64,000 bases of DNA from Bacillota bacterium (GTDB lineage Bacteria; Bacillota; Clostridia; Christensenellales; Pumilibacteraceae): NCBI GenBank assembly GCA_009777485.1, contig WRLT01000004.1:62001-126000 (forward strand), read 5' to 3'. A model generated the notes under the pieces. That model ran no database searches, was not told where the DNA came from, and saw only the letters and a list, made by a program, of their open reading frames with translations. Both the position numbers and the translations under genes were made by a program. The first letter of the stretch is position 1. Each line of letters begins with the position of its first letter. Positions 9,251 to 16,778 of this stretch are shown here, piece by piece.

Positions 9251-10138
9251 ATGATTTTAAGCGTTTCAAGGCGAACAGATATACCTGCCCTTTACTGCGA
9301 CTGGTTTTTTGATGCGCTAAAAGCGGGCGAGGTGCTTGTGCCTAATCCTTTTATTAGCGGAGGCAAGACGGCAAAAATAAAGTTAGCACCCTTGCTAAAA
9401 ACTGAAAACTTATTCGGGACAAAAGAGGTTTCGGGTAATATTGAGGGGATAGTTTTTTGGACAAAAAATCCTCAACCGATGTTGGCAAGGCTTGATGAAT
9501 TAGGGGCAATACCGTATTATTTTCAGTTTACCTTAAACGCTTACGGCAAGGAATATGAATCGAATTTGCCGCCGCTTGCAGACAGGATAGCCGCGTTTAT
9601 CAGCTTAGCAAAGCGTTGCAGGGTTATTTGGCGGTACGACCCTATTTTTTATTCTAAGTCAATCAACCAACAGTGGCATGTAGAGCAGTTTGAGGCTTTG
9701 GCGAAAAAATTAGAGGGCAGCACAAAGATTTGTATGATAAATACGCTGATAGGCAGGCACGGGGACGCATATTGCCCTAGTGCGGCACAAACCACACAGC
9801 TTGCGGCAAAGCTGGCAAAAATCGCCGCTGCCTACGGGATAGAGGTAAAAGCTTGTGCGGAAATCATAGATTTAGAAAAGGCGGGCATAAAAAAGGGCAA
9901 ATGCCTAGACCCCGAAATTTTTGAAAAATTGCTAAACGCAAAGGTTAAAAAAAGTAAATTAAAGGGTTCAACGCGGAACGGCTGCGGCTGCATGGAAAGC
10001 ATAGATATAGGCGCGTACAGCACGTGCACAAACGGCTGCGTATATTGTTATGCAGCTAAGGATGCACTAAAATCAATTAAGGACGCGGAGGCAGGCGAAA
10101 TATACGAACGAAAAACCGACCTTGCATTTGAGTATTAA
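9251..10138 (+). CDS. DUF1848 family protein, possible iron-sulfur protein
   Basis: The sequence opens with ILSVSRRTDIPALYCDWF and contains VFWTKNP and VIWRYDPI, typical of the DUF1848 family (about 290-310 residues), so the length is normal. Near the C-terminus is GCGCMES, then CTNGCVYCYA; the C..GC.YC spacing recalls a radical-SAM-like iron-sulfur site, although the usual N-terminal position is not seen here. Cytoplasmic; substrate unknown. AAAGGAG lies seven bases before the ATG, and a TATAAT box lies further upstream. The gene is alone on this strand between the tmRNA and the GCAA repeat. Confidence 0.85.
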   Translation: MILSVSRRTDIPALYCDWFFDALKAGEVLVPNPFISGGKTAKIKLAPLLKTENLFGTKEVSGNIEGIVFWTKNPQPMLARLDELGAIPYYFQFTLNAYGKEYESNLPPLADRIAAFISLAKRCRVIWRYDPIFYSKSINQQWHVEQFEALAKKLEGSTKICMINTLIGRHGDAYCPSAAQTTQLAAKLAKIAAAYGIEVKACAEIIDLEKAGIKKGKCLDPEIFEKLLNAKVKKSKLKGSTRNGCGCMESIDIGAYSTCTNGCVYCYAAKDALKSIKDAEAGEIYERKTDLAFEY

Positions 10139-10217
10139 GGGAAATAATTTCAAAAAACCATTTTTAAAGATAGCAAATATTACCATAAAAAATTTGCCTT
10201 TTTTAGCCGTGAAAAAA

Positions 10218-10246
10218 TTGACCTCCGCATTAAAAAATGCTATAAT
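10218..10246 (+). promoter_or_regulatory. Sigma-A promoter upstream of the GCAA repeat
   Basis: TTGACC, 17 bases, TATAAT. The predicted first transcribed base is at or next to the ATG of the small repeat reading frame at 10253. Between 10139 and 10217 I see nothing else. Confidence 0.8.
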
Positions 10247-10252
10247 ATAAGT

Positions 10253-10393
<141 letters not shown>

Positions 10394-10424
10394 TCTAATT
10401 TGCAGCCAAATAGTTCAAATTTTG

Positions 10425-10460
10425 CCGTAGCCGCTGTTTAAACAACGGTTGCGGTTTTTT
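10425..10460 (+). terminator. Intrinsic terminator or attenuator before the RCC1 lipoprotein gene
   Basis: CCGTAGCCGCTG pairs with CAACGGTTGCGG (two G-U pairs, one C-A mismatch), with two further T-A pairs near the loop, followed directly by six T. It lies between the promoter at 10218 and the lipoprotein start codon at 10504, and I see no second consensus promoter between them. Confidence 0.75.
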
Positions 10461-10503
10461 AGTTTTATTAACAAAAAAATAAAAAAACAAGAAGGTACAA
10501 AAA

Positions 10504-13023
10504 ATGAAAAAGAAACTGGGATTACTGTCAATTATCGTAATAACGCTTATATTCGCGGTTGCGTTAGCGGCTTGCGACACGGGGGATGACTCCCGCACCC
10601 ACGCGCACACATGGGGCACATGGGAACAAGTAACCGCGCCGACTTGCACGGAGGACGGCTGGGAACAACGTGTTTGTTCGGGCGATTCGACGCATACCGA
10701 AACGCGAGATATTCCCGCGCTCGGACACTCATGGGGAAATTGGATAACGACCCTTGAACCGACCGCCGATACGGCAGGCTCTAAAACAAGGACTTGTTCC
10801 CGCGCCGACTGTACGCATACCGAAACCGAAATTATACCAGCGACGGGCGACGGTATGCAAGACCAAGAGTTTACGGGCGTAACCTTTGAAAATAAAACCG
10901 TAACGTATAACGGCGAATCCCACTCCGTAATCGTAACGGGCGCTCCGCAAGGCACGGACATTCAGTACACTAACAACACGGGAACAAACGCCTCCGTTTA
11001 CAACGCTTCGGCAACCCTAACCAAAAATGGTTATACTAAAACCTTAACGGCAGTTCTAACGATAAACAATGCTACTATTACGGGTGTAACCTTTACGAAC
11101 GCAACTGTAGCCGCAGACGGAAGTAATAAAAACATTACCGTTTCGGGAGTTATCCCTGTGGGTGTAACCGTTGCGTATACGGTAAATGATATTGCTTTTA
11201 CGGGCGCAAGTACGACGGGAACATACAATATTAAAGCCGTATTGTCGGGCACGAATTACAACACGCTTACCTTAAACGCGACGTTGACAATAAGACCGAC
11301 GGAATTACCCCAAATCGACGTTTCGACACTTAGTTGGGATGCAGATAGCAGAATACTTAGCTGGGAAATTCCAAGTGATATTGCACATGCAACACAAACA
11401 CGAATTATGATAGCAAATGAGGCAGGGACTCAACTATTATTGGCGGAAACCTTTACAAATAACGCGTTTATTCAATTGCCTTACGATGTTGGCAACGGTG
11501 ATGTATCAATGCTACTTCAATTGTTACCGCGCACGGATTTTGCGTATTTATATTTCGAAGGTCAGCCAGCCTTTATTATGTTTTTTGAGTTACTTCCTAA
11601 CCTCCCGGAGCTTGCGACGGTTGCAAGCATCAATTATAACGACGATACAAAAGTCGTTTCGTGGACGCCCGTTGCCGGCGCAATCGGTTATCGGTTAAGC
11701 GTAAACGGCGCGGGGATAGCTACCACTATTACAAACCAAACGGTAAGCGACCCGACATTTACACTGACGGATATGCGTAACGGCACGATAACCGTTACGG
11801 TTATTGCTTTGGGCAATAACATAACGAGTATCCGCAGTCAGGCAAAAACGGCATCCTTTACCGTTACCGATAAGCCGGCTTTCACATTGGCGCCGGTTTG
11901 GAATCGCCTAAGCGCAGGCGAAAATCATACCCTAGCAATTGATTCGGAAGGCGGCTTATGGGCGTGGGGTCGGAACAACGGAGGTAAATTAGGCGACGGC
12001 ACTACAATCAACCGTGATTTGCCCGTACAGATTATGCCCGAAAGGAAATTCGCGATGGTTAGCGCAGGCGGTAATCATTCGGCGGCAATCGACTCGGAGG
12101 GCGGCTTATGGACGTGGGGAGATAACACAAGCGGGCAGCTAGGCATAGGGGTTTCGAGTCTTGCCGGTCCTAATTCTTTTAGGTTGACTCCGACAAAAGT
12201 AACGGTGCAGGAATTACCGAACTTAAAGTTTGCGTCGGTGTCGACGGGCGCTTCGCATACCCTGGCGATTGATGCCGACGGCGGTCTTTGGGCGTGGGGG
12301 CTTAACTCCAACGGCCAATTAGGCGACGCTTCGACAACCAACCGCAATTCGCCCGTACGCGCTTTAAGCCACCCGGATTTGCCCGCAAGAGAATTTGATT
12401 TTGTAAGCGCGGCGGACGTTCATTCGGCTGCGATTGATACGGACGGTAACCTTATTACTTGGGGTACCCCAGCGGTATATGAGCTGCTTGGCGAAGGGAA
12501 CGAAACCCGTTTCGGGCAAAACAATTATTATATACAAATACACGTAATGCCCACAAAACAATTTAAAGCCGTAAGCGCAAGCGGCTCCCATATGCTTGCA
12601 ATCGAATCAAACGGCGATTTATGGGCTTGGGGAAGACCGGATTATGAAACCGTTAATCCGAGCAGCGTAACCCCCGTATTTATCGGCGCAAATTTCAGTT
12701 TAATTAGCTCGTCCGGGTATCAAAACAGTCCCGGTCATAATTTACTGATTGATACCGACGGAAATCTTTGGGCTTGGGGCAGAGATAATTATGGGCAATT
12801 AGGCGTAGGCGGAACAAGCACCGTATTCAATCTTGTGCAGGTAGCGACGGGAACGGAATTTTTGATTGCGGCTGCCGGCGGCGTTCATTCGGCGGCAATC
12901 GACGCCGCGGGTAAATTGTGGACTTGGGGCAATAACGTAATGGGCGAATTAGGCGACGGCACAAATGATAACAGCAGTACACCGATTCATATTTTGCAGA
13001 GCGTGGTATTTTTCTATTGCTGA
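10504..13023 (+). CDS. RCC1-repeat surface lipoprotein
   Basis: Signal peptide MKKKLGLLSIIVITLIFAVA with lipobox LAAC (Cys24). Residues 30-115 hold two HTW/HSWG..WEQV..PTCTEDG-type modules with paired cysteines, common in clostridial surface proteins. Residues 120-265 hold two Ig-like modules (FTGVTFENKTVTYNG). A fibronectin-like region follows. Residues about 465-830 carry six to seven RCC1 repeats (SAGENHTLAIDSEGGLWAWG, then N..GQLGDG), predicting a seven-bladed propeller. AAGGT lies before the ATG. The last residues (HILQSVVFFYC) break the repeat pattern, and the DNA after the stop is a piece of another surface gene, so the 3' end looks rearranged. Expression may be switched by the upstream repeat and attenuator. 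Confidence 0.85.
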   Translation: MKKKLGLLSIIVITLIFAVALAACDTGDDSRTHAHTWGTWEQVTAPTCTEDGWEQRVCSGDSTHTETRDIPALGHSWGNWITTLEPTADTAGSKTRTCSRADCTHTETEIIPATGDGMQDQEFTGVTFENKTVTYNGESHSVIVTGAPQGTDIQYTNNTGTNASVYNASATLTKNGYTKTLTAVLTINNATITGVTFTNATVAADGSNKNITVSGVIPVGVTVAYTVNDIAFTGASTTGTYNIKAVLSGTNYNTLTLNATLTIRPTELPQIDVSTLSWDADSRILSWEIPSDIAHATQTRIMIANEAGTQLLLAETFTNNAFIQLPYDVGNGDVSMLLQLLPRTDFAYLYFEGQPAFIMFFELLPNLPELATVASINYNDDTKVVSWTPVAGAIGYRLSVNGAGIATTITNQTVSDPTFTLTDMRNGTITVTVIALGNNITSIRSQAKTASFTVTDKPAFTLAPVWNRLSAGENHTLAIDSEGGLWAWGRNNGGKLGDGTTINRDLPVQIMPERKFAMVSAGGNHSAAIDSEGGLWTWGDNTSGQLGIGVSSLAGPNSFRLTPTKVTVQELPNLKFASVSTGASHTLAIDADGGLWAWGLNSNGQLGDASTTNRNSPVRALSHPDLPAREFDFVSAADVHSAAIDTDGNLITWGTPAVYELLGEGNETRFGQNNYYIQIHVMPTKQFKAVSASGSHMLAIESNGDLWAWGRPDYETVNPSSVTPVFIGANFSLISSSGYQNSPGHNLLIDTDGNLWAWGRDNYGQLGVGGTSTVFNLVQVATGTEFLIAAAGGVHSAAIDAAGKLWTWGNNVMGELGDGTNDNSSTPIHILQSVVFFYC

Positions 13024-13030
13024 TATAATC

Positions 13031-13198
13031 ATGCATGAAACCCTGTATTCGGGCAATTCGGTAACGGGAATCGGGATTTATGCGTTTAGTGGTTGCACCA
13101 ATCTTACTGATATTTATGTACAAGGGCATAGCAGCCGTCCTACGGGGTGGGATAATTTTTGGAATGGCAGCAGTGCCGCCGTACACTGGAATCAATAG
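13031..13198 (+). pseudogene. C-terminal remnant of a BspA-like leucine-rich-repeat protein
   Basis: In a different frame from the RCC1 gene, the DNA encodes VTGIGIYAFSGCTNLTDIYV, then a GWDNFWNGSSAAVHW ending. This is the usual last repeat and cap of LRR_5 (BspA/TpLRR) surface proteins. There is no start, signal peptide or further repeats, so it is a fragment left by recombination between surface-protein genes. Confidence 0.65.
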
Positions 13199-13199
13199 G

Positions 13200-13229
13200 T
13201 TGACAAGCCTGTACCGCTTTTGGTACAAT
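13200..13229 (+). promoter_or_regulatory. Sigma-A promoter of the asparaginase-like gene
   Basis: TTGACA, 18 bases, TACAAT. The start codon is seven bases after the -10 box, so the message is probably leaderless. Confidence 0.7.
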
Positions 13230-13236
13230 CTTTACT

Positions 13237-13728
13237 ATGAAGATTACTTTTATTCAAGTTGGCGGTACGATTGATAAGCGGTATCCCGTAAAGGCAGGGC
13301 AGCATGGGTTTGAAATCGGCGAACCCGCCTATATCGGGATTTTAGAAAACGCGCGGGTTAATTTTGAGTGGCAAAGTATTTCGGCGTTTAAAAAGGATAG
13401 CTTAGATTTAAGCGAACAGGACGTGCAAGAAATTGTTCGGCTTTGTCAAAAAGCTAAAACCGAATGTATTATAGTAACGCACGGCACGGATACGCTTACC
13501 CGCACGGCGCGGGCGTTAAGCGTGATACGGGATAAAACCATTATTTTAACGGGAGCGGTAACGCCCGAGGCTTGCAAAAATTCGGACGCCGCTTTTAATA
13601 TCGGCACGGCAGTAGGTGCGGCGGGCGCATTGTGCAACGGTGTATACATCGCTATGAACGGCCGCGTGTATCCGTATGACGCATGCGAAAAGGATTTAAA
13701 AACGTGTAAGTTTATGGAGAACAAGTAG
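13237..13728 (+). CDS. Asparaginase-like single-domain protein
   Basis: The 163 residues cover only the N-terminal domain of the type I asparaginase/glutaminase family. They include the first catalytic motif with its Thr (QVGGTIDK, residues 7-14), the second motif IIVTHGTDTL (residues about 80-89) with the T/D pair, and LTGAV. The C-terminal domain of classical asparaginases (about 330 residues) is absent. Stand-alone versions of this length exist in bacteria, so truncation is not certain, but a MITE-like element begins at the base right after the stop codon. Predicted role: amide hydrolysis in the cytoplasm; activity unproven. No ribosome binding site; the promoter position suggests a leaderless transcript. 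Confidence 0.8.
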   Translation: MKITFIQVGGTIDKRYPVKAGQHGFEIGEPAYIGILENARVNFEWQSISAFKKDSLDLSEQDVQEIVRLCQKAKTECIIVTHGTDTLTRTARALSVIRDKTIILTGAVTPEACKNSDAAFNIGTAVGAAGALCNGVYIAMNGRVYPYDACEKDLKTCKFMENK

Positions 13729-13965
13729 CTTTCCACCCCGTCAGGCTTACGCGTCCATGGGTCGTTCGTTCCTCACTCCCCGCTTTGGCTAAAAACACGG
13801 TGTGTTTTTGCGGCTGTCGCCGCCGCGTCGCGCCTGCAAGAGGGGAATTTTTTATGGCTGTTATTTTAATTAAAATTCATGCAATACATGTGTTGTTAAA
13901 TACTTATAGCAGTAGAAAAATTCCCCTCTTGAGGGGTGTCCGCCATAGGCGGACGGGGTGGAAAG
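13729..13965. mobile_element. MITE-like non-coding element with 14-base terminal inverted repeats
   Basis: The ends CTTTCCACCCCGTC and GACGGGGTGGAAAG are perfect inverted repeats. Inside are a second inverted pair, AAGAGGGGAATTTTT at 13838 and its complement at 13916, and a small hairpin GTCCGCC/GGCGGAC near the right end. No transposase. The left end touches the asparaginase stop codon. The remaining bases to 14063 hold a promoter and a short run resembling ATGGAGAATGG repeats. Confidence 0.65.
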
Positions 13966-14002
13966 AAAAATTCCATTCTCCATTTTCCATTACTCAAATT
14001 GT

Positions 14003-14031
14003 TTGACTTTACTTAAACTTTCCGTTATACT
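14003..14031 (+). promoter_or_regulatory. Sigma-A promoter for the 14064 gene and aspS
   Basis: TTGACT, 17 bases, TATACT, 32 bases before the start codon, with GGGAG as ribosome binding site. Confidence 0.75.
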
Positions 14032-14063
14032 GAAACATAATTAAAAACTGGGAGATTACACAC

Positions 14064-14816
14064 ATGCGCAATATCGTACGCACCAAAGCGGTTGAACTGG
14101 AAACCATTCCTGCAATCGCGTACAAGCAAAAGCTGGCCGCAGGCGGCGCGGGCATTAAAATTCACCGCCTTGACGTAGACGCCGTAGCCGTCTACACCCT
14201 AGACCGCCGTTCGGAATCTGCTGTTCCGTTTGGCAAAACAGATATAAAGCTGTTTCCGCCGTCGGCCGTTTCAGAGGCCGTTGCCGTTACCGTAGGCTTG
14301 CCGTTCACTGCTTCATCGCGGGTAGTGTTTAAGCATTTGCCCTCACCCAAAGCGGTAGAGCGTTTTAACAAAAAACTGCAAGCCGCCGCGCCCGCGTGCA
14401 ATGCACAGCAAGCTAGCGAGCTGATAGAGGCCGCAACCGAAGAGCCCGAAGTGGACGAGCCTGCGGCAGAAGAGGTAACGCCCGAAAAAATCTGCATGGT
14501 GGACACGCCCGAATATCAGGCGATTATTAAAGAGTACACGCTGTTAAACGGCAAACTGGATTACCGCCGCATGAATAAGGATTTTATTCAAACCGCAAAC
14601 AGCGGACGCGGAGTAAAGATTTTAATCGACAAGGGAGTTTCGCTTAACGAGATTTTGTTATTTGTGGTTAAAAACCGCGCCGCCGCCTTAGCAAAGCGCA
14701 AAGACACGCTTTCGGACGATGAGGCGCAAGCGTTAGTAGACTGCTTAGACGAAATTGACCCGCGCAGTCCGTTTAAAGAGCTTAACGCGCACATTAAGCG
14801 CATGTTAGCCAAATAA
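14064..14816 (+). CDS. Hypothetical protein upstream of aspS
   Basis: I do not recognise a family. Residues 1-105 are a mixed alpha/beta region rich in Ala and Val. Residues about 115-142 are an acidic linker (EEPEVDEPAAEEVTPE). The last 100 residues are helical and charged (KICMVDTPEYQAIIKEYTLL, then NKDFIQTANSGRGVKILIDK). No signal peptide, membrane segment or cysteine cluster, so it is probably cytoplasmic. It shares a promoter with aspS, 27 bases downstream, which may hint at a translation-related role, but that is only context. Confidence 0.6.
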   Translation: MRNIVRTKAVELETIPAIAYKQKLAAGGAGIKIHRLDVDAVAVYTLDRRSESAVPFGKTDIKLFPPSAVSEAVAVTVGLPFTASSRVVFKHLPSPKAVERFNKKLQAAAPACNAQQASELIEAATEEPEVDEPAAEEVTPEKICMVDTPEYQAIIKEYTLLNGKLDYRRMNKDFIQTANSGRGVKILIDKGVSLNEILLFVVKNRAAALAKRKDTLSDDEAQALVDCLDEIDPRSPFKELNAHIKRMLAK

Positions 14817-14843
14817 TCAAGCTGACATAAGGACGGCAGAAAA

Positions 14844-16193
14844 ATGGAATTTGTAAGCGGAAAAAAAGCGGCCGACACCTGCGACTTAGAGCATATCGTA
14901 GAAGAGTATCGGGCAAAAAAGCTTGCTAACGGCGCAAAGGTGTCGTTTACGGGCTTTGTGTATAACGTGCGCATCAAAAAAAACTTTTCGTTTGTGGTGA
15001 TTCGCAACCACAAAAGGCTTTTTCAATGTTTTTTTTCGCCCGAAAACTGCCGCTTTAACATCGAGTCGCTGCGCGAGGAATCCGCCGTAAAAATCACGGG
15101 AACGGTTGTAGCGGATTCTCCGTGCAAAATAAATCCAGGTTTCGAGGTTTCGATTACTAAAATAGAGGTGCTGTCCGCACCGCCTGCCGCACAGCCCTTT
15201 CCTATTTATAAGGCGGCCGACTGGTCAGACGAGGTATTGTTTGATAACCGCGCGCTTACCTTGCGCAACACGCGCCACCGCGCTATTATAAAAATATCGT
15301 CGGGGGTTTTAACGGGCTTTCGCGATTTTATGATAGCGGAGGGCTTTACCGAGTTTGTTCCGCCGTCTATTGTAGAGGGCGGCGCGGAGGGCGGCGCGGA
15401 TATGTTTAGCGTAGATTATTTCGGCAAGCCCGCCTTTTTAACACAAAGCCCGCAGCAATACAAGCAGCTTATGGTGGGCGTGTTTACTAAGGTGTTTTGC
15501 GTCAGCCCTGTGTTCCGCGCCGAAAAGCATTCTACTTCGCGTCATATTAACGAGTTTGCGGGCTTAGATTTAGAAATGGGCTTTATTAAGGGTTTAGACG
15601 ATTTATTGCGCCTTGAAACGCGCATGATGAGCTACATCTTTAATTTTTTGCGCGCCGACTACGCGGACGAATTAGCCGAACTGGGGGTAGAGCTTGCGGA
15701 GATTAAGCAAATCCCTAAAATTAAATTTGCCGAAGTGAAACAGCTGATTAAAGCCGAATACAACCGCCCCTACCGCGACGAACACGATTTCGAGCCGGAG
15801 GAAGAAAAGCTAATCGGCAAATACTTTAAAGAAAAGCATAATTCAGACTTTGTTTTTATTACGCATTATCCGTCCGCGAAACGCCCTTTTTACACGTTAG
15901 ACGACCCGCAAAACCCCGAATACACGCTAAGCTTTGATTTATTGTTAAACGGAACCGAAATTACTACGGGCGGAATGCGCATACACGACTATCACGCGCA
16001 AACCGATAAAATGCGCGCGCGCGGTCTCAATCCCGACCACTTTACCGATTATTTGGCGATGCACCGCGCAGGACTGCCTCCGCACGGCGGCATGGGCATA
16101 GGCTTAGAGCGTTTGGTAATGCGCCTATTGCGCTTAGACAACATTAAGCACGCCGCCGCCTTTCCGCGCGACCGCGACAGGCTAAAACCTTAG
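14844..16193 (+). CDS. aspS: Aspartyl-tRNA synthetase, archaeal/eukaryotic type
   Basis: N-terminal OB-fold for the anticodon (residues about 20-105), then a class II catalytic core. Motif 2 is visible as FRAEKHSTSRHINEFAGLDL, and motif 3 as GMGIGLERLVMRLLRLDNIK followed by AAFPRDRDRLKP. The length (449) and the lack of the GAD insertion domain seen in the roughly 590-residue bacterial enzyme place it with the archaeal/eukaryotic-type AspRS, which some Clostridia carry. Such enzymes may be strict or may also charge tRNA-Asn; the sequence alone does not decide. The gene follows the 14064 gene and precedes a small membrane protein. Confidence 0.93.
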   Translation: MEFVSGKKAADTCDLEHIVEEYRAKKLANGAKVSFTGFVYNVRIKKNFSFVVIRNHKRLFQCFFSPENCRFNIESLREESAVKITGTVVADSPCKINPGFEVSITKIEVLSAPPAAQPFPIYKAADWSDEVLFDNRALTLRNTRHRAIIKISSGVLTGFRDFMIAEGFTEFVPPSIVEGGAEGGADMFSVDYFGKPAFLTQSPQQYKQLMVGVFTKVFCVSPVFRAEKHSTSRHINEFAGLDLEMGFIKGLDDLLRLETRMMSYIFNFLRADYADELAELGVELAEIKQIPKIKFAEVKQLIKAEYNRPYRDEHDFEPEEEKLIGKYFKEKHNSDFVFITHYPSAKRPFYTLDDPQNPEYTLSFDLLLNGTEITTGGMRIHDYHAQTDKMRARGLNPDHFTDYLAMHRAGLPPHGGMGIGLERLVMRLLRLDNIKHAAAFPRDRDRLKP

Positions 16194-16197
16194 GGTA

Positions 16198-16617
16198 ATG
16201 GAGAATGGAAAATGGAAAATGGAGAATTTCGGCAAAAAAAGAAAACGGCGTCTTAGCGTATACGGGTTGCGCATGATAGCTGCAACAATCTTTTTTTTAC
16301 TATTTTTTGCCTTGCTTGCTTTTTACTTTCGGATATTTGAAGCCTTTAAAAGAACACCCGTTGTATCGGTTAATAGCACAGGAATTGCCGATCAATATAG
16401 TAAAGTTACTTATATAGTGGATGATGTGGAATATGTATCTATCATACCAAGAGGTAATTTTGACGGAAAGTATATCTATTACAAAGTAAAAGACCCAAAC
16501 GTTATTATGTTTGACAGAACGCTTTGGTTAACTCTTTTTGCTAGCGGCACAGCAATAACCGCAGGTATTATGATTAGCTGTACGGTGCTTGAAGTTAAAA
16601 AGAAAAAACGAAAATAA
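16198..16617 (+). CDS. Small two-TM membrane protein, paralogue of the 32144 gene
   Basis: Two hydrophobic helices (about residues 23-48 and 107-129) flank an outside loop of about 60 residues carrying VVSVNSTGIADQYSKVTYIV and YIYYKVKDPN, then a Lys/Arg tail. The layout matches DUF3592-like proteins, and the loop aligns well with the product at 32144 (VVSVNSTG, VEYT.., Y.YYK.E.P). The start is uncertain: the first codons lie in an ATGGAGAATGG-type repeat, and either the ATG at 16198 or the one at 16219 could be used. Function unknown. Confidence 0.65.
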   Translation: MENGKWKMENFGKKRKRRLSVYGLRMIAATIFFLLFFALLAFYFRIFEAFKRTPVVSVNSTGIADQYSKVTYIVDDVEYVSIIPRGNFDGKYIYYKVKDPNVIMFDRTLWLTLFASGTAITAGIMISCTVLEVKKKKRK

Positions 16618-16690
16618 AAAAAGATATAGAACAAGAGCGTTGCGCGTAAAAATTCGCATAAAAATCCCGTATTAATTCGTAATTAAGTAG

Positions 16691-16719
16691 TTGCTTTTTT
16701 TTTAAAAAGGCGTTATAAT
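16691..16719 (+). promoter_or_regulatory. Sigma-A promoter of the foldase gene
   Basis: TTGCTT, 17 bases, TATAAT. The spacer (T-run, A-run, GGCGT) is almost the same as that of the rsmD promoter at 33713. Transcription would start after the ATG at 16722, so that ATG cannot be the start codon. Confidence 0.75.
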
Positions 16720-16778
16720 ATATGTTACCTGCGGAAAAGATAGGGTTAGCAGGAAAAATTAGGGACAAAATAAACAAA

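Noticed and set aside
16722-16778. Longer N-terminus of the foldase from the ATG at 16722
   Set aside because: This ATG lies within about three bases of the -10 box and would not be transcribed; the lipoprotein signal starts at 16779.
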